NCBI RefSeq assembly: GCF_039541855.1
Contig: NZ_BAABHA010000011.1
Span: 32,678-96,677, forward strand
DNA: 64,000 nucleotides
Direction: 5' to 3'
Origin: Solirubrum koreensis
GTDB lineage: Bacteria; Bacteroidota; Bacteroidia; Cytophagales; Hymenobacteraceae
The notes beneath the pieces were generated by a model. That model made no database searches and was not told where the DNA came from. It saw nothing but the letters and a program-made list of their open reading frames with translations. Of the stretch, positions 1 to 8,713 are shown one piece after another. Position 1 is the stretch's first letter. Each line of letters starts with the position of its first letter. Made by a program: the position numbers and the translations under genes.

Positions 1-2
1 GT

Positions 3-1286
3 GCCGACCCCGTAGGCGAGGAAGAACTGGACGACGAGGAAGAGGAGCCATCCAGCTTCAAGAATAAGCGCCTGAACCCCGATTTCCCCGGCTTCAACGC
101 GGAGTCCATTTTCCAATGCGGTTTCGTGAATGACGCCGCCAACAACCGCAGCGTCAAGGAAGCTAAGATTCAGGCCATTCTGGATGATTCCGAGCTAACC
201 AAGTTCGACCGGGTCGTTCGCATCTGCGACCTCTACAAAGAGCAGTACCGGGACTTGCTCGAAAACTCGATGTCTCCGCCCGATATCTGCTTCATTGTCA
301 TTCCGGCCGCTGTTTTCAAAAAACACTCGTCCATTCCCTACAAAGGCAACCTGTATTTCAACCTGCGCCGCTACCTGAAAGCCCAGCTGATTGTCATGCC
401 AAAGGCCATTCCTGTGCAGATTATTCTGGAAGACACGATACTTAGCAAGAAGAAGTCGCTACAGGACCTATCCATGCAAGCCTGGAATTTTGTGGTGGCC
501 AGCTACTACAAAAACGCCGGCACCCCCTGGACGCTGACCTTGCAGGATAAGCACACCTGCTTCATCGGAATCAGCTTCCACAAGGTGCTGAATTCCGACA
601 ATAACCTAGTGCGCTCCAGCATTGCGCAGGCCTTCAACTACGAGGGCAAAGGCATCGTCTTCATCGGCAAGAAATTCAAGTGGGATGCGGATAAAAACAA
701 CACCCCCGCGCCCCATTTAACCTACGACTACGCCAAAGCGCTCATTGAAGAGATTGTAGATAAGTACAAGAAGTTTAATCAGAATATAGCGCCTAACCGG
801 ATAGTCATTCACAAAACGACGGACTTCTGGACCTCTGCCCAGCACGAGGAATACGCGGAAGCCGAAGGCTTAAAAGACGGAATACGGGCGGCTCTAAACG
901 ACGACGTCACCATTGATTTAGTGACTATCAAGAGTGCCAATATTAAGCTGCTACGCCGCAAGGGCAGTTACCCCGTCATGCGCGGCACCCACCTGCCGCT
1001 GGACCGCCAAACCGGCATCCTATACACCACGGGCTACATTCCCTACTACGAAACCTTCCCTGGCCAATATGTGCCGCACCCGTTGGAGGTTTCGATTTTT
1101 GAAGGCGAGTCAACGCTAAAACGCGTCTGCACGGAAATCCTGGCTTTGACTAAGCTCAATTTTAACAACTGCAATTTCTTTGATAGCCTCCCGATTACAC
1201 TGCGGTTTGCGCAGAAAGTAGGAGAGATTATTCAGTATGCTGAGGATGATGATATGCTGCCGGATAAATACTACTACTATATGTAG
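3..1286 (+). CDS. Prokaryotic Argonaute, MID-PIWI portion (5' end cut by window)
   Basis: The reading frame is open from the first bases of the window to the TAG at 1284-1286, so the start lies upstream; the internal GTG at 126 is not needed as a start. The first part looks like a MID domain (a WNFVVASYYKNAGTPW-type stretch, with a PVQII segment before it). The second part looks like PIWI: CFIGISF, then RIVIHKT, then an ILALTKLNFN...PITLRFAQKVGEII ending typical of pAgos. Where active PIWI domains have the first catalytic Asp (GxDx) this protein has GIS, and where they have HRDG it has HKTT, so it is probably nuclease-inactive. Inactive pAgos normally guide a partner effector; the next gene downstream is a helicase with a nuclease-like tail. 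Family assignment rests on these motifs only; whether it is a short or a long pAgo cannot be told from the part visible. Confidence 0.8.
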   Translation, partial: ADPVGEEELDDEEEEPSSFKNKRLNPDFPGFNAESIFQCGFVNDAANNRSVKEAKIQAILDDSELTKFDRVVRICDLYKEQYRDLLENSMSPPDICFIVIPAAVFKKHSSIPYKGNLYFNLRRYLKAQLIVMPKAIPVQIILEDTILSKKKSLQDLSMQAWNFVVASYYKNAGTPWTLTLQDKHTCFIGISFHKVLNSDNNLVRSSIAQAFNYEGKGIVFIGKKFKWDADKNNTPAPHLTYDYAKALIEEIVDKYKKFNQNIAPNRIVIHKTTDFWTSAQHEEYAEAEGLKDGIRAALNDDVTIDLVTIKSANIKLLRRKGSYPVMRGTHLPLDRQTGILYTTGYIPYYETFPGQYVPHPLEVSIFEGESTLKRVCTEILALTKLNFNNCNFFDSLPITLRFAQKVGEIIQYAEDDDMLPDKYYYYM

Positions 1287-1300
1287 AGGAGAGCATTAGT

Positions 1301-1314
1301 CGTCATAAATGACG
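1301..1314. promoter_or_regulatory. Short palindrome between the Argonaute and helicase genes
   Basis: CGTCAT-AA-ATGACG is a perfect dyad in the 130-bp gap between the two genes. It could be an operator or a weak hairpin that uncouples helicase expression. There is no T-run, so an intrinsic terminator is unlikely. Its role is unknown. Confidence 0.3.
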
Positions 1315-1416
1315 GCCTTGTGCAATTCTGCATAAACGTTTCCTACCGATTTTCTTTAGATACGATGGTTTGCTTGTCGCGTTTTCTCATAGCCCTGTAA
1401 CATTAACCACCTTCTG

Positions 1417-4400
1417 ATGTCAGCCTTTTCGGACGCATACCAACAATTTTGGCTCAAGGAGCAGATTAAAGAAGGGGAAACGGTGCTGCAAAAAGGCTTG
1501 CGTGAGAATCAAGTAGGAGCCGTTGGAGCTATTCTAGCCCACTTCAGTGTCCGAGACGACGCAGCGCTTGTAAGTATGCCAACGGGCACAGGCAAAACAG
1601 CGGTTATGATTGCTGCTTGCTATGCACTCCGGGCAAGCAAAGTACTGGTTGTGACGCCTAGCCAGATGGTTCGAAAGCAAATTGCGAAGCACTTCAAGCT
1701 TCGCAAGGATTTGATAGATAATGAGGTGTTGAGTCCAGATGCCCCAGAGCCACGGGTATATGAGTTGAAAAGTGTCATCCACAGCAAAGTGGAGTGGGAC
1801 GAAATCTTAGAAAATAATGATGTGGTAGTGGGTATCCCAGGTACCCTCAATCAGATAGAGGAGTTGCCCCAGGTACTGGAAGCAAATGCTTTTGGTGTGG
1901 TGTTGGTCGATGAGGCCCATCATAGCCGAGCTAAGTCGTGGGCTTATTTACTAAACCATTTCTCACCAGCTAAGCGCATACTTGTTACTGCGACGGCCTT
2001 CCGGAATGATAAGAAAGACTTAAAGGCCCGCTTGGTCTACAACTACCCATTGAAATTAGCTTATGACCGGGGCCAATTCAGTAAGATTGAATATATACCG
2101 GTGGAAACGGCCGGGATTCAGGAACCTGCGGCGCGTGACTTGGCCATTGCCCAAAAGACCCAACAGGTATTTGAGGACCACAAGCAGTATGGCCACAAAA
2201 TCATCATCCGCACTGATTCCCGGCCCCGTGCTGAACAATTAAAGCAGCTCTACGACTCCCAAACCGACCTCAAGTTGGTGCTCATCTACAGCAAGCTGGC
2301 CCAAGCCACAATAGATAAGCGCATGGAAAAACTAGAGCAAGGAGATGCCGATGGAGTAATCTGCGTGGACATGATGGGAGAAGGCTATGATTTCCCCCTC
2401 TTGAAAATAGCCGCGATTCACGCTCCACATAAATCATTGGCCATCACCCTTCAGTTTGTTGGGCGAATTAGCCGAACAAATGTAGAAGCGGCAAAAACAG
2501 CAAGGGTTATTGCAAGTACGCACGATTTTGAGATTGACAAAATCCAGCTGTTTAAAGACACTAGGGATTGGGCAGCTATTTTGCCGGAATTGCATCGCGC
2601 AAGAACTGACCGCACGGAAGATGAGCAACGCTTCTTCGACACATTGGAGGAAGTAACGCCACCCGATGACTCTTATGTGGTCGATACAGAAGAAGCCCTG
2701 ATGCTGGATAACTCAGAGCTGATTCCCTTCTTTCACACCAAAATCTATCGGCTGATTCCCAAAAGCGTTGCGGAGGTAGAAGAAGACGAAGAAGCCCCTG
2801 ACTTAGTCGATTTAAGCATCGTCCCCAACTTCAACGGTCTGGCCAACATGAGCCGGGTGATTTTACGGCATCACCATGTGAGCACAGAATATCGACTCGC
2901 AATATTTGTGCTGGGTGAATTGATAACGCCCGCTTGGTATGGTGCAGACGACAACTTAAAAGACGTTAAGAATAGCTTGCTTCTGGTTTATTACGATAAG
3001 CCAAACAACCTGCTTTATGTATGTTCCTCGCTAAAGGATAACGAGTTGTACAAAGAGTTGGCCTCAAGTTATGTAGTCGACAACATGGCATTTGCCGAGA
3101 TTCTTTCCCTACCAATGCTGAAGCGCATACTTGCTGGCTGGGAAGGTTGCAAATTTTATAACATCGGCATGCGGAGCCGGAAAGCAAAAGGAAGCAACGA
3201 GTCCTATCGCCAGCTTTTAGGAGGCAGTACCCAAGAACTACTTACCCAAGCCGATGCCTTTAACTATACCAGAGGCCATTCCTTTGGTGCTGGTTTTGAT
3301 TCCGTATTAAGTGAGGATATGCTACTCGGCATCAGCACTAGTTCCAAAGTGTGGTCTATCATAGATGGCAAAGTCCCGGAACTGCTCGATTGGCTCAACA
3401 AATTGAGTCGTAAGATTTCAGATGCCGAGATGGACAAACTAAAGTCGCCTCTTACCGAGCTTGATTGTGGTCGAGATATCAGCGAGTTCCCCATCAATGC
3501 AGATAACGCACTGGTGGCTGCCGACTGGGACGGGTCCATTTACAACCGGGAAACACGGGTCGCTTTCTTGGATGCGGATGATGAAGTTGTCGAAGAGGCC
3601 TTGCTCGTGGCCTGTGAAATCAACATATGCCGCGAGGAGTGTACGACAAATCAACTCGTTTTTTGTGTTCAACGAGGTCAGGCTTCGGCCAAAATAGGTT
3701 ACCGTATTAAGCCTGATATCGCTTTCTATTACCTCGATTCATCACCCTGCAGGCTACACGAGACACGAGGTAACAACGTACTACGCCAGAAGAGCCTGTT
3801 TAGCTTGCTTACGGATGCACCAATCAACTTCTACTTTGAAGATTGGTCAAAGCTCGTGGGACGCACTTTAATGGACTTTAACCCAAGCCTTGACCTTATT
3901 CCTGAGGGTGCAATTCAGACCATCGGTTGGTCGGGCTTGAATGTGAACGTAAACCGAGAGTTTTACACGGCTGATGACATTACTGCCAATGCGCAGGCTG
4001 GAGATGCTAGGCTTTCAATTCACCAGTTCATTGAGCAAATGGTGATGCCAGATTATGATGTGGTCTACTATGACCATGCTTCACTGGAGGTAGCCGACAT
4101 CTTAGCCTTTCGCCCCGATAGTATCAAGTTCTTTCACTGCAAAAAGCAAAGCGGAGATGAGCCTCGATGCTCCGTGGATGATATCTATGAGGTCTGTGGC
4201 CAAGCAGTAAAATCCGCGGTTTGGACAAACAAGAAAGTGTTGCTGAACCGGTTGGTGTACCGAAACAAAGAAGGCGATACGGGCAATAGGGTAAGAAAAG
4301 GGTCACTTGATAAGCTACGTGACATCCTGACGGGAATCAGTAACCCTAACCTAACGGTGGAAATTGTGATTGTGCAGCCAGGCCTAAAAACCACTAACCA

Positions 4401-4509
4401 CTCAGGCACTCAGATAGAAGCTTATCAACGCATTAAGAAGCTGTTTTCAGGCGCACATGCATACTTGCAAACAGTGGGGTCTTGCTCGCTAACAGTGCTT
4501 GCTACCTAA
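1417..4509 (+). CDS. SF2 (DEAH) helicase with C-terminal PD-(D/E)XK-like nuclease motif
   Basis: This 1030-residue protein has a complete superfamily 2 helicase core: PTGTGKT (Walker A, residues 55-61), DEAHH (motif II, D165), VTATAF (motif III) and QFVGRISR (motif VI, 346-353). A long middle region of about 500 residues is not recognised. Near the C-terminus, SLEVADILAF (D894) is followed 13 residues later by FFHCKK (H907-C-K909), which has the layout of a PD-(D/E)XK nuclease with His in place of the Glu. It follows the Argonaute gene on the same strand after 130 bp. In the known DdmDE plasmid-defence system an Argonaute-like DdmE recruits a helicase-nuclease, DdmD; the same division of labour is inferred here. 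The gene is visibly richer in A+T than the copper and transfer regions. An unlinked restriction-type helicase is the alternative. Confidence 0.8.
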   Translation: MSAFSDAYQQFWLKEQIKEGETVLQKGLRENQVGAVGAILAHFSVRDDAALVSMPTGTGKTAVMIAACYALRASKVLVVTPSQMVRKQIAKHFKLRKDLIDNEVLSPDAPEPRVYELKSVIHSKVEWDEILENNDVVVGIPGTLNQIEELPQVLEANAFGVVLVDEAHHSRAKSWAYLLNHFSPAKRILVTATAFRNDKKDLKARLVYNYPLKLAYDRGQFSKIEYIPVETAGIQEPAARDLAIAQKTQQVFEDHKQYGHKIIIRTDSRPRAEQLKQLYDSQTDLKLVLIYSKLAQATIDKRMEKLEQGDADGVICVDMMGEGYDFPLLKIAAIHAPHKSLAITLQFVGRISRTNVEAAKTARVIASTHDFEIDKIQLFKDTRDWAAILPELHRARTDRTEDEQRFFDTLEEVTPPDDSYVVDTEEALMLDNSELIPFFHTKIYRLIPKSVAEVEEDEEAPDLVDLSIVPNFNGLANMSRVILRHHHVSTEYRLAIFVLGELITPAWYGADDNLKDVKNSLLLVYYDKPNNLLYVCSSLKDNELYKELASSYVVDNMAFAEILSLPMLKRILAGWEGCKFYNIGMRSRKAKGSNESYRQLLGGSTQELLTQADAFNYTRGHSFGAGFDSVLSEDMLLGISTSSKVWSIIDGKVPELLDWLNKLSRKISDAEMDKLKSPLTELDCGRDISEFPINADNALVAADWDGSIYNRETRVAFLDADDEVVEEALLVACEINICREECTTNQLVFCVQRGQASAKIGYRIKPDIAFYYLDSSPCRLHETRGNNVLRQKSLFSLLTDAPINFYFEDWSKLVGRTLMDFNPSLDLIPEGAIQTIGWSGLNVNVNREFYTADDITANAQAGDARLSIHQFIEQMVMPDYDVVYYDHASLEVADILAFRPDSIKFFHCKKQSGDEPRCSVDDIYEVCGQAVKSAVWTNKKVLLNRLVYRNKEGDTGNRVRKGSLDKLRDILTGISNPNLTVEIVIVQPGLKTTNHSGTQIEAYQRIKKLFSGAHAYLQTVGSCSLTVLAT

Positions 4510-4629
4510 TGTATTCAGCAAAGTCAGAGGCGATAGCAATGACCGCAGGCATAACCCTCCAAGGCTTATTCCTTCTATGTGCCCGAAGGCTGCGCCGAGG
4601 ACACCAGGATAGTGTCGCAATTAGCCTAC

Positions 4630-5160
4630 CTACTTGATGCTAGTTGAGGTTAGCCTAATACTCAATCCTGAGTTCGACCCAGCCGGCATGCCAGGCCCCC
4701 GCTGGCTGCCATCTAGGCTGTTTCTTATAATTAGAAGCACGCGGTTAGGTGCCTCTAAGTTGCCTTCAATTAACTCAGAACCCTTACGGTGTACATCGGT
4801 CTTTTTGGCCCTGTAGACCTGCACCATGTAGCCGTCTTGTATTGCACGGTGGCACACACCCCGCATGTAAAAGGCATTGAATTCACCTTCCGCAAAGGTG
4901 GTAGCTGCGTTTTCGGGTACTTGGCGCGTTACCGCCCCGCGCTTCTCGTGGGTATTGAAGCACTGGTGTTGTTGGAGGGCAGCAGCTAAGGTAGCTTCGG
5001 TGCCACTTGTGACAGCTTCGCGAAGCAGCTGCGGGTAGAGCTTGAGGCCAGTTTCGTTGAAGCGCTTACTAAAGTTGAGTTGGCTGGATTTGATGGCCTG
5101 CTCAACTTCGAGGAGCATGTATTGACGGGTCCTTTCGTCGAGGTTCTCAAAATTAAACAT
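4630..5160 (-). CDS. Hypothetical protein beside the Argonaute-helicase pair
   Basis: The 176-residue protein begins MFNFENLDERTRQYML; this start is preferred over an ATG 39 bp upstream because the intervening residues look unlike a conserved N-terminus. No signal peptide or membrane segment is visible. A central FNAFYMRGVCHRA segment looks like a helix-rich core, and the tail is Ser/Gly-rich. It is convergent with the helicase gene and separated from it by 120 bp holding nothing clear. I do not recognise the family. Its position suggests membership of the same defence-type cargo, but that is inference only. Confidence 0.6.
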   Translation of the reverse strand: MFNFENLDERTRQYMLLEVEQAIKSSQLNFSKRFNETGLKLYPQLLREAVTSGTEATLAAALQQHQCFNTHEKRGAVTRQVPENAATTFAEGEFNAFYMRGVCHRAIQDGYMVQVYRAKKTDVHRKGSELIEGNLEAPNRVLLIIRNSLDGSQRGPGMPAGSNSGLSIRLTSTSIK

Positions 5161-5341
5161 GGTTGATACCCAGCTGGTAGTGTGCTGCAAATTGCGCATT
5201 AAGAAGTTGGCAATGCAATGGAAGCAATAGCGCGTACTGTTTTTAGCTATGGGTGCGAAGGGTAAGATAATGGCTTCGGGACCAATACCCAGAAATTAGT
5301 GAGGTAATCATCATGCAGGCAGCATTACATCGGAGCGTACA

Positions 5342-6394
5342 CTACAGTCCTAAACTTTGGGCAGCGTTATAGGATACGACGTTGTTTAGTTGGGTGTACC
5401 GCTCAATCATGGCATCTGTTTTCTGCTTGGTTTGGTTCTTAATGGCCTTGTGGGATTGCCCGTTAAGCACGGCCACGGTCACAAAAGACACGCGAAGGGA
5501 GTGGGCCGAGTAGGCTGACCCGAGGCGCTTTTGCACCAGCTTGTTGATGGAGATGTCGGAGAGGCGCTTTAGTGAGGGTATGGCCATATGTCCTGGAGCC
5601 GCCCGCGGAATCTTCACAAACAGCGGCCCCGTGGTGCGGTCCAGCAGATTAAGCCAGGCCCGCAGGCAGCGCACTGGGCAGAAATCGGCGTTGGGCGCGT
5701 AGAAAATGGCCTTGTCCTCCACCGCCCCGTACTGGTTGGTCTTGCTTTTTGCCAAGTGCACGAGCAGGGCGCGCTCCGTGAACTCCAGCTGCTCGATGTT
5801 CAGGTCCACCAGCTCGGAGCGCCGGAAAGCCCCGGCGAAGCCGAGCAGCAGCAGCGCCCGGTCCCGCAGGCCAGCCGTCGTTTCCAAGTCGATGCGGCGG
5901 ATAGCCTGCTTCAATTCCTCGACCGTGAAAGCCGGCGCCTGGTCCTGGCGTTTGCCCAGGGTGCGGGCAATACCTTCCATCACCGTGTTGAGCGCGTCGA
6001 GCGTAGCCGGGAGCCGGTGGCCGGCAAGCTGGTGAGCTTTGCGGATGGCAGCCAAGTGCCGCTTGATGGTGGCCAGCGCGTGCGGTCGGGTGAGTGGCTG
6101 TTGGCCTTTCTTTTTCTTCCCACGGTTCCCGCTTACGAGTTCGGATTTCTCGGTAGCCAAGTAAGCTACGTATTCAGTCAGCGTGTCCACGTCGGCCGGC
6201 ATCGCTTGCAGTCCCTGCTGCTGGCAGAAGGCCACGTAGCTTTTCAGGTCCGAGGTGTAAGCGCGCTCCGTGTTGGCCGCACCCTGCAGGCCGGCTTCCA
6301 GGAAGCCGGCGACTTTGGCGGAAGCCCGGGCCAACTGAGCGCTGACCGACTGGTTGGAATCAGGTGACGGGACTAGAGAAAGGTCTTCGCTCAT
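5342..6394 (-). CDS. Tyrosine recombinase / integrase (XerC/D type)
   Basis: A 350-residue phage-integrase family protein. The N-terminal SAM-like core-binding region (about residues 30-140) carries the usual ANTERAYTSDLKSYVAFC pattern. The catalytic domain shows the first Arg in GAFRRSELVDL, the HSLR box (AHSLRVSFVT) and the nucleophile Tyr in IERYTQ near the C-terminus. Such enzymes integrate elements or resolve dimers. It ends 142 bp from the neighbouring hypothetical gene; that gap holds nothing clear. Its leader and promoter carry two strong inverted repeats (listed separately). No tRNA gene is adjacent in the window, so a tRNA integration site is not supported here. Confidence 0.93.
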   Translation of the reverse strand: MSEDLSLVPSPDSNQSVSAQLARASAKVAGFLEAGLQGAANTERAYTSDLKSYVAFCQQQGLQAMPADVDTLTEYVAYLATEKSELVSGNRGKKKKGQQPLTRPHALATIKRHLAAIRKAHQLAGHRLPATLDALNTVMEGIARTLGKRQDQAPAFTVEELKQAIRRIDLETTAGLRDRALLLLGFAGAFRRSELVDLNIEQLEFTERALLVHLAKSKTNQYGAVEDKAIFYAPNADFCPVRCLRAWLNLLDRTTGPLFVKIPRAAPGHMAIPSLKRLSDISINKLVQKRLGSAYSAHSLRVSFVTVAVLNGQSHKAIKNQTKQKTDAMIERYTQLNNVVSYNAAQSLGL

Positions 6395-6430
6395 GGGTAG
6401 AGTTTAGGGAATCAAAGTGAGCGCGCCCGC

Positions 6431-6450
6431 ATACCTTATATATAAGGTAT
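6431..6450. repeat. 20-bp perfect palindrome in the integrase leader
   Basis: ATACCTTATATATAAGGTAT is fully self-complementary. It lies 37 bp before the integrase start, downstream of a -7-like box, so as RNA or DNA it could be an operator for autoregulation or a recombinase accessory site. Confidence 0.6.
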
Positions 6451-6483
6451 CAGAACCGACTGAAACGCCTCGTTTTTGCCCTT

Positions 6484-6491
6484 CAAAGATA
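6484..6491 (-). promoter_or_regulatory. -7 box of the integrase promoter
   Basis: On the minus strand this reads TATCTTTG, a full match to the Bacteroidetes -7 consensus TAnnTTTG, 90 bp upstream of the integrase ATG. No clear -33 TTTG is seen. The box abuts the inverted repeat at 6491-6521, so occupancy of that repeat would block the promoter. Confidence 0.5.
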
Positions 6492-6521
6492 AGTTATGAT
6501 AAGTAAAGATTATCATAACTT
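6491..6521. repeat. Inverted repeat with recombination-core geometry, upstream of the integrase
   Basis: Arms AAGTTATGATAA and TTATCATAACTT are perfect 12-bp inverted copies around the 7-bp spacer GTAAAGA. Tyrosine-recombinase core sites have arms of 11-13 bp around 6-8 bp, so this fits an attachment or resolution core. TCATAACT is repeated once more at 6526-6533, as an extra half-arm. An operator for the integrase promoter is the alternative. Confidence 0.5.
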
Positions 6522-6587
6522 GTTTTCATAACTACCGAAACTCTGGTTAGGTATGAGAACTAAGACTTATTATATCTTATGCACCGC

Positions 6588-7265
6588 CTATGCTGGCCGG
6601 TCAGCTTCACCCAAAACGGTTTTTAGTTTTCGCAGGTCTGCTTTGATGCGCGGGACAATGCTCTTGCCGTGACAGTTTTTGTAGCGGTCGAGTCCCTGGC
6701 AAAGGCAACGCTTCTTGGGCGTACCGCCCATATAAATAAATCCCTGCAAAGCGTTTTTCAACGCCTCGTAATATTGGTGCAGCTCTAAGGCAGCGTCGGG
6801 CAGGTACATATGCATGTCGCTTTCCCGCGTTCCGTAGGCATGTATCTTGGAAAGCGTTTCGTTGACTCGAATGAAGTCGTCCACTATGGGGTTGCCGGTG
6901 ATGTTGATTCGCACGTTGTCTGTGTCTTGGCCGGTGTACTCAAACCCTTCGTTGTCTGAAACGAATAGCGTGTGTTCGGCCTGCACTTCCGTTGGAGTAA
7001 CGTCTACAAGCTCTTCCTCTTCATCTTCCCATACCGCGTGCCTCTCCGCTTCGCATAGGATAGTTGTTTTATGGATAGCCCATCCATAGTGAATCCTCCC
7101 GCCATCTCGCTTTACCTTTTCCTCAACATTGTGGAAGCAGTTTAGCATTTTGGCATAAGGCTCCGGCCTAATAGGTACCAACTCGGGTTCGAACTCAACC
7201 TTCAACTTGTCGAGTAGCCGGGTAACGAAAACGTCATCCTTGGCTGGGGTAGTGGAGTGTAGCAT
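6588..7265 (-). CDS. SEC-C motif-containing hypothetical protein
   Basis: A soluble protein of about 225 residues. The start at MLHSTTPAKDD is chosen because the 32 residues an upstream ATG would add look unlike the rest. The N-terminal half contains a CFHNVEEKV...GGRIHYGWAIH...EAERHAVW pattern seen in proteins that end in a SEC-C-type metal-binding motif. The C-terminal KKRCLCQGLDRYKNCHGK matches that motif (Cys-x-Cys then Cys-His), a small zinc-binding fold first described in SecA. The precise role of this group is unknown. It is transcribed toward the integrase; the 193-bp gap to that gene holds the inverted repeats. Confidence 0.7.
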   Translation of the reverse strand: MLHSTTPAKDDVFVTRLLDKLKVEFEPELVPIRPEPYAKMLNCFHNVEEKVKRDGGRIHYGWAIHKTTILCEAERHAVWEDEEEELVDVTPTEVQAEHTLFVSDNEGFEYTGQDTDNVRINITGNPIVDDFIRVNETLSKIHAYGTRESDMHMYLPDAALELHQYYEALKNALQGFIYMGGTPKKRCLCQGLDRYKNCHGKSIVPRIKADLRKLKTVLGEADRPA

Positions 7266-7419
7266 AAGCGTAAGTAGAAGGGAACAATGGGTGGAATTAG
7301 TCCACCAAAATACGCGGCCAGCTACTGACCAGCTTATTGGGCCGCTTTGATTAGTACTCAAGCATCTTGTTAGTACATTTACCGACCGCCCTCCTGCTTA
7401 TTTTACTAGCAAAGTCCCT

Positions 7420-8346
7420 ATGGCAAAACTTTACTTTCTGCAGCTTCTACTCCTTATTATAAGTTTCCCCGCCCTGGCCCAGCGACCCAAGCCCGCCGCG
7501 GTTTCGCTGCCGCCCGCCGATACGGTCTACTTCGACCGGGACTGGGAACGCACCGAAACGCTGGAGGAAGTTGCCTACGCTCGCATTGCCCGCCACGACG
7601 CGGCCGGCAAAACTGTAGGCACGGTGCGCGACTACTTCTACCCGTCTTGGAAAAAGCAGTGGGAAGGCAAGATGGCCAGCGAAGCCCCCGACAAGCCCAC
7701 GGGACTGTGCTGCGGCTGGCACGAAAACGGCCAGGTCAGCTTCAAGGGCACGTACGTGAACGGCGTGCAGCAGTCCGACTTTCGCAGCTGGCGCGACGAC
7801 GGCCGGGAAATCAAGTGCAAGTCTCTCATGCAGGAGGCGTTGCCGCTGAGCACCGCCTCGATTCACTGCAGCAACTGCATGCACATCAGCCGCAAGGTCT
7901 TCACCGTGGACATTCCCGAAGGCACGGTGGGCATCGTCTACAAGCTGGATGTGCGCGACGAAGGCCAGCCCCCGGTGTCGTGGTCCACAGCCCTGGCCCT
8001 GGCCGGCGTCGTCGGCACGGGCGGCATGTCCGCGCCCGCCCTGCTAACTACGGCTGCTACGGCTCTCACGAAGCAGGGCAACAATGCGCCGCCCACCGTG
8101 AGCACCAAATGCCACTGGTACATTACCCCCGACGAAACCTCAGCGCAGCAGTTTCTGGACACGAAAGGCTACATCAAGGACGTAAAGAACTGCTTGCGGG
8201 TAGCGTCCAACACCCCCCAGGAAACCCGGCCCATCAGCCTGCCACCCGGCATCCGGCGCTTGTATGTGTGCGTGAACAACGATAACTATACCACCGACGC
8301 AACCGCGACGCTGAGCGTAACGGCCCTGGTGCAGACCTGCAAGTAA
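7420..8346 (+). CDS. Secreted hypothetical protein with a MORN-like repeat
   Basis: The 308-residue protein opens with a Sec signal peptide (LLLLIISFPALAQ). Residues of about 95-130 (GWHENGQVSFKGTYVNG...SWRDDGR) form a MORN-like unit of the kind found in YwqK-type proteins. The rest is not recognised; several Cys residues (LCCGWH, HCSNCMH, TKCHW, NCLR, YVCV, QTCK) could form disulfides in the periplasm. It is divergent from the SEC-C gene and stands alone before the copper island. The function is unknown; the secretion call is firm. Confidence 0.75.
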   Translation: MAKLYFLQLLLLIISFPALAQRPKPAAVSLPPADTVYFDRDWERTETLEEVAYARIARHDAAGKTVGTVRDYFYPSWKKQWEGKMASEAPDKPTGLCCGWHENGQVSFKGTYVNGVQQSDFRSWRDDGREIKCKSLMQEALPLSTASIHCSNCMHISRKVFTVDIPEGTVGIVYKLDVRDEGQPPVSWSTALALAGVVGTGGMSAPALLTTAATALTKQGNNAPPTVSTKCHWYITPDETSAQQFLDTKGYIKDVKNCLRVASNTPQETRPISLPPGIRRLYVCVNNDNYTTDATATLSVTALVQTCK

Positions 8347-8359
8347 AGCGTCGCTTTCC

Positions 8360-8581
8360 CTAACCAAGTTGCCCCCGTTTCACTGGTGGCTTGCTTAGGC
8401 AGCCGTGGGGGCCCGGCTGGTCGATACCGTGCCTGGAGCACAGCGCGGTAACAGGGCCCGTGACTAGATTATCAAGGCGGGGGGCTATTTTCTGCCAACT
8501 CACTTCCACCTCTTTCGCAGACGATGTGGGGTAATGCTGGGCAACTCGTTGCAGTAAACGCTCAAGCTCGGGGATGGACAT
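8360..8581 (-). CDS. Possible small protein (73 aa)
   Basis: The frame starting MSIPELERLLQRVAQHY encodes a charged helical N-terminus followed by a loop-rich Pro/Gly tail. No family is recognised. It is convergent with the secreted MORN-like gene (13-bp gap), with a 179-bp gap to the multicopper oxidase. No promoter is evident, so it may not be a real gene. Confidence 0.3.
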   Translation of the reverse strand: MSIPELERLLQRVAQHYPTSSAKEVEVSWQKIAPRLDNLVTGPVTALCSRHGIDQPGPHGCLSKPPVKRGQLG

Positions 8582-8713
8582 GGCAAAGGAAAACAGGCTG
8601 GGCACCTAGATGGAAGCGGCGATACTGTAGGACGAAGAAAAAGCAGGGTTCGGGTTCTGTTTCTTGCTTACTACCTTACTCGCATCTGGTCTGTTAAGCG
8701 GTTGCTTGACAAG

